This document shows, piece after piece, positions 8,951-17,462 of a stretch of 38,649 nucleotides of DNA. Location of the stretch: positions 18,557 to 57,205 of the forward strand of contig WKLE02001572.1 of NCBI GenBank assembly GCA_014885115.2, read 5' to 3'. This DNA comes from Asterionellopsis glacialis. Its lineage: Eukaryota > Bacillariophyta > Plagiogrammaphyceae > Rhaphoneidales > Asterionellopsidaceae. The notes beneath the pieces were generated by a model. That model searched no databases. It was given only the letters and a program-made list of their open reading frames with translations, and was not told the DNA's origin. Positions within the stretch are counted from its first letter, which is position 1; every line of letters starts with the position of its first letter. Both the position numbers and the translations under genes were made by a program.

Positions 8951-10093
8951 TCAAACCTCAAATTTGTTACCACGAACTATGACGACATTGTCGGGAACAG
9001 GGACCTTGGGGTTAACAGTGGAATGTTCAGCGAACCAATGGGAAATGTTTGAAGTTACAACACGAAAAAATTGGCGATAACCAGATTCTTTTTGAGGCAG
9101 AGCTTCATGAGGAGTACAGTCTGTCATCCATACTAACTCATTCGCTTGCAGCTTCGTTCCAGGTCCAATTAGACCACGCAGGTGCTCACACCCCCCATGA
9201 TGGTCAACAATACCATTTATTTTCTTATCCACAAGAGCATCAAATACCTCGCTAGTATTGTTCACACTTGATGCCATGTAGATTCCACCATCAAATAAAT
9301 CAGGTTCATAAAACATCCCAAATCCCCAATGATGCTCTCGTCCAGGTGAGAATATGGAAGAATTTTCCTTGGTGAATGCGCCAGGACTTTCAATGTGCAA
9401 CCCTTCCCTCCGTTGTGCCCTTCCTGTATCAACATAACTTTCTTGAACGGTGAGATAACCAGTTTTACCAACTTCTTCCTGCAAATAGGGACATTTTTCG
9501 ATACAATCGTAGTAACATTGTAGCTCCTCTGGGAGAGATTCTTTATTCCCAAAGATAAATGGAAGCATATTTACATTCAGTTCAGAAGGTTCAGGGAAAT
9601 CAATTCTGCCACAAACGGCAAAAGAAACAAAACCCTGCGCATCTGAAGATTTAGAACTCATTGGAAAGTTATCTAGAAGCTCTACTTCACGGGTCCTTCC
9701 GGCCAAGAAACGGCCCATGCCATAGTCTGATAGACGAGCAATGCATGATGCTGGTATAGTGAGTCTCACGTGATCTCCCCACTCGGAGCCTACAAAAGAG
9801 ACGATGTGTCTCAAGAGAGTATCTTCCTGTCCACGAAGTTTATAAAGTTCGCAGGATTCATCTCGAGTTCCAATGAGCAGTTCTCGTAACTTGGGTCCCC
9901 AACCAAAAAATTCCACATTGTCATAAAATGATGTTGCAGTGGCTGGAAGACGATCGATTTGGCGTGCCATTGCTTTTGTCTTGGTCAAAGATCCGTAAAA
10001 CGCTCGTGTTTCTGAGGCAGCTATCCACGAAAAATTGGACCCATTGTCATTCAAATTCCTGGTTCTTCTTGGACGTGTGTCACTCATAATCAT
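8951..10093 (-). CDS. Unknown protein with possible Fe(II)/2-oxoglutarate oxygenase-like core
   Basis: The protein is 380 aa from the ATG at 10093; a second ATG lies two codons later. No signal peptide or membrane helix is visible. The second half is beta-rich and carries EGLHIESPG (His233-x-Glu235), then WMTDCTPHEALP (His329), followed 11-15 residues later by arginines in YRQFFRVV. This spacing resembles the His-x-Asp/Glu...His...Arg iron and 2-oxoglutarate site of double-stranded beta-helix oxygenases. Each strand context (a tryptophan/acid strand before the distal His, an aromatic strand after it) is compatible. The assignment rests on motif spacing only. Alternatively it is an unrelated algal family. 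It lies between the two genes that share a leader, on the opposite strand. Confidence 0.55.
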   Translation of the reverse strand: MIMSDTRPRRTRNLNDNGSNFSWIAASETRAFYGSLTKTKAMARQIDRLPATATSFYDNVEFFGWGPKLRELLIGTRDESCELYKLRGQEDTLLRHIVSFVGSEWGDHVRLTIPASCIARLSDYGMGRFLAGRTREVELLDNFPMSSKSSDAQGFVSFAVCGRIDFPEPSELNVNMLPFIFGNKESLPEELQCYYDCIEKCPYLQEEVGKTGYLTVQESYVDTGRAQRREGLHIESPGAFTKENSSIFSPGREHHWGFGMFYEPDLFDGGIYMASSVNNTSEVFDALVDKKINGIVDHHGGCEHLRGLIGPGTKLQANELVWMTDCTPHEALPQKESGYRQFFRVVTSNISHWFAEHSTVNPKVPVPDNVVIVRGNKFEV

Positions 10094-10248
10094 TGCATTT
10101 CTCTGTTAATGACTGAAATATCGAAAGTAGTGCAGGTCTTTTAATTTTTCCCCCCCCGACTGAAAAGATTTTCAGTCGTGGGTATTAATATATTATGTAA
10201 CAATAACCCTAACCTGGGGATTAAAACATCACCGTTTCAAAACCATTG

Positions 10249-10435
10249 ATTGTGAGAGGGACGCAGAGATCAACACTGGACTACAAAACCCCTGCAATAA
10301 ACAATGAACCAACTCTTGATGCTTGTTGCCTTCGCCGTATCTTCTTCTCGAATAACACGCGACAAGCTACATTGTTCTTTTCCTCGGAATAATAGAGTAC
10401 CTTTCAGGATTAAGCCTATTGCAATGTCATCATCG
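10249..10435 (+). repeat. Shared 5' UTR plus leader segment, copy 2 (RNA cyclase gene)
   Basis: This is the partner of 7526-7702. The 5' UTR starts with ATTGTGAGAGGGACGCAGAGATCAACACT, where copy 1 lacks two bases. Just before the ATG it has about 7 extra bases. The coding part is collinear without gaps for 42 codons and ends at a second ATG (10424). Sequence upstream of 10249 is not similar to the GST promoter. Confidence 0.9.
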
Positions 10436-11689
10436 ACATCTCCATCTTCGGACGACGTTATATTGTTGGATGGGTCAACCGGTGAAGGAGGTGGTCAACT
10501 TCTTCGGAACGCTATTTCATATGCAGCAATATTAGGTCTACAATTGAAAGTCAATAATATCCGTGCAGGTCGATCCAAACCTGGACTTGCGGCACAACAT
10601 GTTACTGGATTGCGATTGGCAACACAAATTTGTGGTGGACTCTTGGAGGGAGATACCATTGGTTCACAAACGATTCGCTTTACACCTCCATCACCCGAAA
10701 AATCACAATTACAAAAACAGCAAAGTGGCAACGAACGAACTCTTATCGGTGACATTGGGACAGCTGGATCTGTATGTTTACTGTTACAAGCAGCTTTGCC
10801 ATGTGCCTTATTTAAGAGTGTGACACCCTGTAAACTAAAACTTCGAGGTGGGACAAATGCATCTATGGCTCCACAATATGATTATTGGGATCATGTTTTT
10901 TGGGCCATGGTACAACCACGATTTAACTTACCCTTGATTGAACACAAAGTGTTGAAACGTGGGTACTTTCCTCGTGGAGGTGGTGAAGTACAGGTATTGA
11001 CAGATCCAGTTTACCCGCAACAAGAAGGGCAACAAGTCCCCAAATCTATCCCACCCTTGGTCTTAACTGACCGAGGAAATGTGTGTGAATTGTACATTCG
11101 GTCTCACCATGCTGGTAAACTACCAAAATATGTAGCAATAGACATGGCCAAGGCAGCAAAATCAATACTGAGTGAAAAGGTATCAAGGTCTATCATTCCA
11201 AAAGTTGATATTGTGACTGAAACTCAAGCACAAGGGAGTGGGTCTGGAATTATCATTGTAGCCAAAACTAGTACCGGATGTCTACTCGCTGGATCTGCAT
11301 TAGGTTCACCTAAGAAACGAGCAAAAGATGTAGGAAAAGAAGCAGCATTGGAACTTGCATCGACACTGCAAGATGGTGGTTGTGTTGATGAATGGCTTCA
11401 AGATCAACTTATACTATTCATGGCATTAGCAGATGGAACTTCCGAACTTTTGACTGGATCACTCACTCTTCATACTAAAACTGCTATTTGGGTTGCCCAA
11501 GAATTATGTGGTGCAAAATTTACCATCACAAAAGCATCATCGTCGTCGTCGGACGATACAGGAGGAGACAACAAGCAGAGCAGCAGTGCAGCTATTTATG
11601 GAAAGGGTGGTCGTGACAGTGGTAAACATTTGATTCGTTGTGAAGGTATATCTTATGTTAATCCAGCATATCGTAACGAGGATGTATAA
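10304..11689 (+). CDS. RTCA: RNA 3'-terminal phosphate cyclase with an N-terminal leader
   Basis: The protein is 461 aa from the ATG at 10304. It converts an RNA 3'-phosphate into a 2',3'-cyclic phosphate, using ATP and an enzyme-AMP intermediate on histidine. After the shared 42-residue leader, the body begins LLDGSTGEGGGQLLR, the family's N-terminal signature. Other family landmarks are RAGRSKPGLAAQH, a DIGTAGSVCLLLQA segment and KRGYFPRGGGEV. His390 in SLTLHTKTAI aligns with the adenylated histidine of bacterial RtcA. This marks it as a true cyclase rather than the Rcl1 ribosome-biogenesis paralogue. A Ser/Asp-rich insertion precedes the C-terminus. The internal ATG at 10424 would remove the leader. 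The 3' end is convergent with the next gene, 122 bp away. Confidence 0.93.
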   Translation: MNQLLMLVAFAVSSSRITRDKLHCSFPRNNRVPFRIKPIAMSSSTSPSSDDVILLDGSTGEGGGQLLRNAISYAAILGLQLKVNNIRAGRSKPGLAAQHVTGLRLATQICGGLLEGDTIGSQTIRFTPPSPEKSQLQKQQSGNERTLIGDIGTAGSVCLLLQAALPCALFKSVTPCKLKLRGGTNASMAPQYDYWDHVFWAMVQPRFNLPLIEHKVLKRGYFPRGGGEVQVLTDPVYPQQEGQQVPKSIPPLVLTDRGNVCELYIRSHHAGKLPKYVAIDMAKAAKSILSEKVSRSIIPKVDIVTETQAQGSGSGIIIVAKTSTGCLLAGSALGSPKKRAKDVGKEAALELASTLQDGGCVDEWLQDQLILFMALADGTSELLTGSLTLHTKTAIWVAQELCGAKFTITKASSSSSDDTGGDNKQSSSAAIYGKGGRDSGKHLIRCEGISYVNPAYRNEDV

Positions 11690-11811
11690 AGAATGAGTGA
11701 TCGTGTTCTATGCGTCGCGTCTGTATTTATTAATCAAGTGCTGTAGTGCTGAAATGAGTAGGAGAATTGATAACAACACAAGGGTGTGCATTTTGTGCTG
11801 AACACAAAGCA

Positions 11812-12714
11812 TTATGCTGCCGCTGCTGCAAATCTATTTTCCTCAGTTGCTTCGAGACAAGCCGCTGCCACAGCCTGTAATTCTTCTTCTGAATGATTAT
11901 TCTCACTTTCCATCCATGTCGCGAGTGCTTCGAAAAATTCACGATGTCGTAACATTATCACCAACTGTCCAAAATCAAAGGGTAGTTCCTCTCCCTCCGG
12001 TAGGCGGTTGTGTAATTCAAGCATAATTAAAAGAGCAGCCAATAATTCTTCTTCTTCGACAAGTGACTGCACGTACGATCTAGAACAGCCTATCCAAAGG
12101 AATATGAAACCAATCAAGAAATATATAGCACTTATGATGATTGGAAGCCATGCTGTCCAACCGAGTGAACAGGATGTTTCGACTTCCAAGTCATCTTCCG
12201 CTTCAAAAACAACCAAATGACGATTGTTTGTGGTGGTGGTTGTGAGGTCTTTATCCAATTCTTCTAGAAATATGCTCTTTTGGATATGATCACACACATT
12301 GGATTTCAGGAGGAGTAGAAGCGAAAAGCAATTGATGATTGACCAACAAATGAACATCATTCCTAAACATATATAGTATTGTCGAATTCGTTGAAAGCAG
12401 CATATTCCACAACATGTACACCAATAGAATAGTATCAGGAATGCCATCATGACAGATGCAATAGAAGCTATGCATCGTGCAGCAATGAAGAATCCATCAA
12501 AGAGAAGTTCTTCTTGTTCATTTGAATACCTTACACATGTTGCATCATTTGGACCTTTTGAAGTAAATAAACCAAGCTTGAGTTCCAGATCATTATTGGG
12601 TTCCATCAAATTATCCTCGCTAACGACTACTTTTAAAAGGTCGCATAATCGAAACGTGCATAATAATCCACATACTATAGCAACTGGTGTAAAAGCTAGA
12701 GCGCTAAGAAGCAT
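11812..12714 (-). CDS. Four-helix membrane protein, function unknown
   Basis: The protein is 300 aa from the ATG at 12714; the frame is open eight codons further up, but only from TTG. Four hydrophobic segments are clear, at about 2-22, 79-100, 113-136 and 187-210. The first loop is long and holds a GLFT...C pattern. The second and third helices are cysteine-rich (CTCCGICC). The layout of four helices with a larger first extracellular loop recalls tetraspanin or claudin-like proteins, but no diagnostic CCG motif in the loop was seen. The C-terminal tail of about 90 residues is acidic and alpha-helical and ends in five alanines. It may signal or bind partners in the cytosol. Name by topology only. 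Confidence 0.7.
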   Translation of the reverse strand: MLLSALAFTPVAIVCGLLCTFRLCDLLKVVVSEDNLMEPNNDLELKLGLFTSKGPNDATCVRYSNEQEELLFDGFFIAARCIASIASVMMAFLILFYWCTCCGICCFQRIRQYYICLGMMFICWSIINCFSLLLLLKSNVCDHIQKSIFLEELDKDLTTTTTNNRHLVVFEAEDDLEVETSCSLGWTAWLPIIISAIYFLIGFIFLWIGCSRSYVQSLVEEEELLAALLIMLELHNRLPEGEELPFDFGQLVIMLRHREFFEALATWMESENNHSEEELQAVAAACLEATEENRFAAAAA

Positions 12715-12895
12715 ATTCCCATCTCGATGCTTTTCCAAATAATGATGTATAATTTTAAAATATCATAAAAAAGAAATGAATAAAGAATCGTGTAAAATGA
12801 GAGGATTGTGTTGGGGGCTGGGGTGAAATTAGTAAGTATTCAGCTCCCTTTTTTGTGGTAGAGCATACACTACAAAATCTTTCTTCGTTTATGTT

Positions 12896-13216
12896 TCATG
12901 TTGTACGTACTTGACTTTGTGCTCTAGACGCCTCATTTGCTGCTAAAAGTTCCCTAATACGACTTGTATTCGTGTGACTACCAAAGGAAAATCCTTCTTC
13001 TGCAGATCTTAGTACTCCATTAGTATCCTCAGAATGATTCGTAGATGATACGCTACTTCTCATGCTCTCTATACTTCTAGGAAGCTGTTCTTGTTGTGAA
13101 TCCCGAGGAGATGTTGTTGTGGATGGTAATGTTGGTAGGACTTCTCCTCCACTACGACAAGAGTGGAACGAAACATCATGGTTTGTACTATTATTACAAG
13201 ATCTATTGTCAGTCAT
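12896..13216 (-). CDS. Small Ser/Thr-rich hypothetical protein
   Basis: This is an open frame of 106 codons from the ATG at 13216. The A/C-rich leader (CAACAACAACATGAC) looks like a plausible eukaryotic start context. The product is polar and rich in Ser, Thr, Asn and Arg. It contains a short helical stretch near its end (RIRELLAANEASRAQ) and has no signal peptide or domain. Low complexity of both the upstream CAA/CAG run and the coding frame means it could be chance. It follows the four-helix membrane gene's promoter on the same strand. Confidence 0.35.
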   Translation of the reverse strand: MTDNRSCNNSTNHDVSFHSCRSGGEVLPTLPSTTTSPRDSQQEQLPRSIESMRSSVSSTNHSEDTNGVLRSAEEGFSFGSHTNTSRIRELLAANEASRAQSQVRTT

Positions 13217-14300
13217 GTTGTTGTTGTTGCTGCTGTTGTTGTTTTTGTTTCTATGGGCAATGTCCTGCTGTTATGCAATTACAAGACAAATCGTTATAAT
13301 GGTTGAGTCGTACTCCTCACTGTTGAAAGAAAAACAATTTTTAAAATAACACAAGGCGTTCGTGCCGTGATTCTTTCCTCGATTTCCGGTACTGGTATTA
13401 TTCCTACAACGCCGCTGGATAGCATTCGATCGTGTTCTGAACCGGATTTCAGATTGTTGCCAGACTGTTGCTTCTCAGACATGGATACCATCTCTTCGAA
13501 TGACGATTACTAGAGTTCGCGTTTTTCGGTAGACCTTCTTGGTGTTCGCATTTTCTGGGCCCTACGTTCCTTTTTGACAGACCTACTAGACACCTGGGAT
13601 TACTCCTACAAAAACATGGTATCTGGTACAGGATCCTGTTTGGAGTATGAGTGTACCTGGTAGTATTTTTTTCTTCTGCTTAGTCTACTCTCCTTGGCAT
13701 GATAACCCCAATGGTTTATCAAACCAGAATTAGAGCGAAACGCTGATAAGTACAAAACCAGGTCATTTGGCTCAATATCGGCCCTTCCTCGCCCAAAGTT
13801 AAAAGTGTCTTTATGACCGGGCACCAGTGAGTGACTTGGAGGGTTGGAGGGTCTAGAGTAGCAGATGTCTCTCGAATACACTCGTGGGGTACTGTGCGAG
13901 GTACAGTAAAATCGAGGGTCCCATACCAGGTACCTTTTAGCTGGAGTTATGGTCTCTCTCTAGTGACCCATTCTCTTTCCGTCTTTTTGTGGTGGTAGTC
14001 CTCTACCAGGTACGGGTAGAGGTCCCATGTCCTACTTGCTACTTTGTGGCACAACACTCTCTCATCATCTCTGAACAGCAAAGATACACACGTCGGATCC
14101 TTTCTCTCTTGCTTCAAAAAGACTGATCTGACTGAAGCATCATCGGTTCCAACAGCTTACATCTTTGTGAGTCTTGAAACCTAAACAACAAGGTGACCCA
14201 AATCACCATTTTAAAGTAAGACATTGAAATTAATAAAGACGGTAGACAGCAACAAAATAATAATAACAAAGAGCCACAAAAAAATACAACACTTGCAACC
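13217..14300. other. Spacer with GTACCAGGTAC-type motifs
   Basis: This interval of about 1.1 kb has no convincing gene. A GTTGTTGTTGCTGCTGTTG run is at about 13215-13245. Several palindrome-like ACCAGGTAC/GTACCTGGT elements occur at about 13653, 13924-13934 and 14003-14013, similar to those in other spacers of this window. The right end is the A-rich promoter and 5' UTR of the glycosyltransferase-like gene. Confidence 0.5.
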
Positions 14301-16055
14301 ATGATGTCCCCATATACACCAGTAAGACCGGGTCTTCCTGTGCATGCAGCAGCAACGGCAACCGATTTTTCATCATCAATCCCATTACCGCGCAATCGTA
14401 CTAAAACACATGCCATGAAAGCTTCCTCCAAATATATCAAGATTATTTGGTTACCATGTCTTGCGTTATTAGCAATTGCAACAGGATCCTTTGGTACATC
14501 AAATGCTTCTTTTCGACGATCGGATATAACCACAAAGGCACGACCCAAAATATATACCTTCTTTCAGTTGCGAACAGACGTGGCGGCTAAGGGTACTGAA
14601 CATTCGGATATGATTGAAGCGTGGAAAACATCATGGACCGAGGCTGGATGGGATCCACAAATATTATCCTTGGACGATGCTAAGAATCATCCAGACTACG
14701 AAAAATATTCCATGGCTATTACTCATACAGACAATGCTCGTGAAGGTTCTTATGACTTTATGTGCTATACACGGTGGCTTGCCATGGCCTCTCATGGGAA
14801 GGGTGGATTCATGACAGATTATGATACATTCCCCCTGGGACTCAAGGCAACGCATGAAATACCCAATGATGGCAAGTTTACATCCTTTCAACGCCATGTA
14901 CCAGCCTTAATTAGTGGATCAGGATCTGAATGGGAACGCATGGCCAAGGCTGTCATGGAAATGGCTATATCGCATCAAAATGATGATTTCTATTCAGATA
15001 TGTTGGCCCTCAATGATTTGTACAATGCAGATGAAACATCGTATATCCAACGAGACCTTATTGTTTCCCTCCCCTATAAATCCTATGGTGTCATTGATTG
15101 TGAATCAAGCAACGATGCTTTGGCAGCGCATTTGAGTCATTCAGATACACACAGGGCTGTAGAGGCTCATCTGGTTGAAGATAAGGAACGCTCTGTCTTG
15201 GCATATGAATTAATACAAAATTGGAATGACCAATGTAGAGGAGGAGAAGGAGGACCTTCTGGTGGTAGTGGTAAACCAATCATACATACCTTCTTTACAC
15301 AACGGAGTGATGTAAGTGGAAATCCAGAAGAACATGAAAATCTAATAAATGCATGGAAAAAATTTTGGACCGAAGCTGGATGGGAACCACAGGTTTTAAC
15401 CATGGAACATGCTCTACAACATCCTAAATATGAAGAGTATTCACAAAGAGTTCAACAAATACCCAACGCCAAGGAGGGGTCCTTTGATTATATGAACTTT
15501 ATGAAATGGCTTGCCATGTCATCTACAGGACAGGGTGGGTGGCTTAGTGATTATGATACCTTCCCCCTAGGATTGGCTCCAACACCCATATTACCCAATG
15601 ATGGTCAATTTACATCCTTTGAACGCCATGTCCCATCACTTGTAAGTGGTAATGCAAATGAATGGGAACGTATGACAGCACACATTATGGATATGGTATC
15701 CAAAAAGTTATCATCACAGCAAGTTGAATTTTATTCGGATATGTTGGCCTTGGCCGATTTATATGAAATAGATAACAAGTCGTACATCCAATATCTTCAA
15801 GTGATTGGATTCCCCTATAAAGATCAACAATATGGTCAAGTTGATTGTGATGCCACCCAATCCAATCTTGCAGTGCATTTGTCTAATTCAGTAACAACAC
15901 ATGCCATGGAGAATGGGTTGATACAAACCAAGGATCGATCTATGTTAGCAAGTGATTTAATACAAAGTTGGAGAAATCAATGCACTCCAAATAATGATGC
16001 CAATAACAACAATGATGGCATTATGGATCCAAATCAAGTAATTGAACGTCAGTAG
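14301..16055 (+). CDS. Type II membrane protein with two tandem DXD glycosyltransferase-like domains
   Basis: The protein is 584 aa. A cytosolic tail of about 45 residues precedes one membrane helix (about 46-65, IIWLPCLALLAIATG), the usual layout of Golgi glycosyltransferases. Two homologous lumenal domains follow, at about 82-312 and 326-561, joined by a Gly/Ser-rich linker (about 313-325). Each contains an Arg/Lys-W-L-A-M helix, a GG turn, and DYDTFPLG with the DXD motif at 173-175 and 417-419. This matches the GT32-type 'R...L...GG...DxD' metal/nucleotide-sugar site. Each repeat also has FTSF(Q/E)RHVP and a C-terminal cysteine (NDQC, RNQC). Both DXD motifs are intact, so both halves may be active. 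Donor and acceptor sugars are unknown. An alternative start is the ATG for residue 39. Confidence 0.78.
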   Translation: MMSPYTPVRPGLPVHAAATATDFSSSIPLPRNRTKTHAMKASSKYIKIIWLPCLALLAIATGSFGTSNASFRRSDITTKARPKIYTFFQLRTDVAAKGTEHSDMIEAWKTSWTEAGWDPQILSLDDAKNHPDYEKYSMAITHTDNAREGSYDFMCYTRWLAMASHGKGGFMTDYDTFPLGLKATHEIPNDGKFTSFQRHVPALISGSGSEWERMAKAVMEMAISHQNDDFYSDMLALNDLYNADETSYIQRDLIVSLPYKSYGVIDCESSNDALAAHLSHSDTHRAVEAHLVEDKERSVLAYELIQNWNDQCRGGEGGPSGGSGKPIIHTFFTQRSDVSGNPEEHENLINAWKKFWTEAGWEPQVLTMEHALQHPKYEEYSQRVQQIPNAKEGSFDYMNFMKWLAMSSTGQGGWLSDYDTFPLGLAPTPILPNDGQFTSFERHVPSLVSGNANEWERMTAHIMDMVSKKLSSQQVEFYSDMLALADLYEIDNKSYIQYLQVIGFPYKDQQYGQVDCDATQSNLAVHLSNSVTTHAMENGLIQTKDRSMLASDLIQSWRNQCTPNNDANNNNDGIMDPNQVIERQ

Positions 16056-16623
16056 AAAAGTAGAATTCCTCCGTTGATTTACAATTCTCTATATTTTGCA
16101 GAATGTAGTTTTTAAAACAAATATATTATAATACATACATACATACAGTACATTAAATTAACCTTTAGATCTCATAGTGACTTGCTTTCGTATCGCTGCA
16201 ATGATCTTAGAAAATCGTAGTGAGATACGATGCTTGTGCGTGAGTGGTAGTAACTACACTTCCGACCAACAAAATCAATAAAGTTTTGTAGACCCATCGG
16301 AATGATTGTTTGATGTCGACTGCAGTGTAATCTCCGAATTCGCGTTGTCATCGACGTTTATGGCTCTTATATGCCTTATTTCTGATGTTGCTTGCAGCAG
16401 TACTTGTCGATCTATAATTTCATCCCCCAAAAAAGAAAGATCCAAAAGAGAGGATCTGTCAGTTTTTGCAAATAGGAAAGGACAATAGACAGAATATTCA
16501 CACCAAGAAGTTATATTTTGACTACAACAAATGAAGCCTTGCAAACGATCATATCTTAACTTGCAGCGTGAAAAGCTTTTCGTCCGCAGACCCAACAGCA
16601 ATTATCTGAGAACTCATTGCTTG
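16056..16623. other. Spacer and decayed sequence downstream of the SET fragment
   Basis: This is the convergent gap between the glycosyltransferase-like gene (+) and the SET fragment (-). Minus-strand frames here (about 16275-16601) could be the remains of the 3' part of the SET gene, but no diagnostic SET motif is readable. ACATACATACATACA is at about 16134-16146. Confidence 0.4.
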
Positions 16624-17013
16624 TTATTCCATATTGTTCGCAAAAAAGGAAACGCCACTGGAGTAGGGTTTCGGAGTTGTCAGATCCCCAAAAATGAACT
16701 TGATGACCAGGGCTGTGGAGAACTCACTTGGATTAACTGATTCGGACCATTGTTCACATCGAAGTTCTACTTCCTTCATGAGAAGCTGTAGATCCCAAAG
16801 TCGAGCAGTAACAGTATCCGCACGAAATCTTGCAGATTCTGGAACGACAAGAAGAATTTCGCTTTTGGAAATATCCGAAGAAGGAAAGATACCAATTCCA
16901 TTATTGTTGGTTTGACGGAACTCGATACTTGGATGGATTTGAAAGCCTTTATGAAGAAACCTTTGTTTCATAGACTCAACGAAAGCATGTGCAGCGCTTT
17001 CTCGGTTTGTCAT
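16624..17013 (-). pseudogene. SET-domain N-terminal fragment, probably broken
   Basis: The open frame encodes only 129 aa from the ATG at 17013. Residues about 30-62 read NNNGIGIFPSSDISKSEILLVVP in two blocks, resembling the first strands of RuBisCO-LSMT-like SET domains ('GRGLFA...I..GE.LL.IP'). A complete enzyme of this type would be about 350-500 aa with a later NHS/GE-x-x-x-x-Y core. Neither is seen here. After about codon 108 a different minus-strand frame reads more like protein (HFWGSDNSETLLQWRFLF, then GRKAFHAA) for about 45 codons before a stop. A frameshift or an unrecognised intron is therefore likely. I rate it as a relic or a mis-assembled gene rather than a working methyltransferase. 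Confidence 0.5.
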
Positions 17014-17462
17014 AATGTAGATTAATTTGAAATTGCGAGAAGAAATAATGTTGGTGTTTTGTTTCTATCTCACTTTTAAAGCTTAAAAGTATTTAGCAAT
17101 AGGTATAATACATATTGAGGATATCCTAGCACACTAAAATACGCTATTTACATAGATTACTTATATGTTTTTACCCCAAACTTTCTTGATTATCTAGGAA
17201 CCACTGTAGGTCCATAATTACGAAACGGACGCCATGCAGGATTTCTTCGATTTTTTTGTTTGCTCTTACCAGGTACCTACGTTTACCTGGTAGAGGGGGT
17301 ACTTAGTACCTGTTTTCACGTGGTTGACTACATTGCTAAATTACTGGTAGAGTCATACACCGATCTTTTTGTTCTTCTGTTGGAGTGACAGGTGAGACAG
17401 CTCAAAGGAACACAATCTTATCGCGCCACAACAACAGAGAGTGCCTTATTCGTAGAGATATC
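17014..17462. other. Divergent spacer with GTACCAGGTAC-type motifs
   Basis: This region lies between the SET fragment (-) and the P450 gene (+). It contains TACCAGGTACCTA (17267-17279), TACCTGGTA (17284-17292) and GTACTTAGTACCT (17299-17311) close together. It probably includes the P450 promoter; no TATA box is obvious. Confidence 0.5.

Noticed and set aside
10495..10755. 86-codon minus-strand frame
   Set aside because: It is a shadow of the RNA cyclase gene.
17385..17462. N-terminal extension of the P450
   Set aside because: The extension opens with GTG and has no in-frame ATG; the membrane anchor follows naturally from the ATG at 17463.
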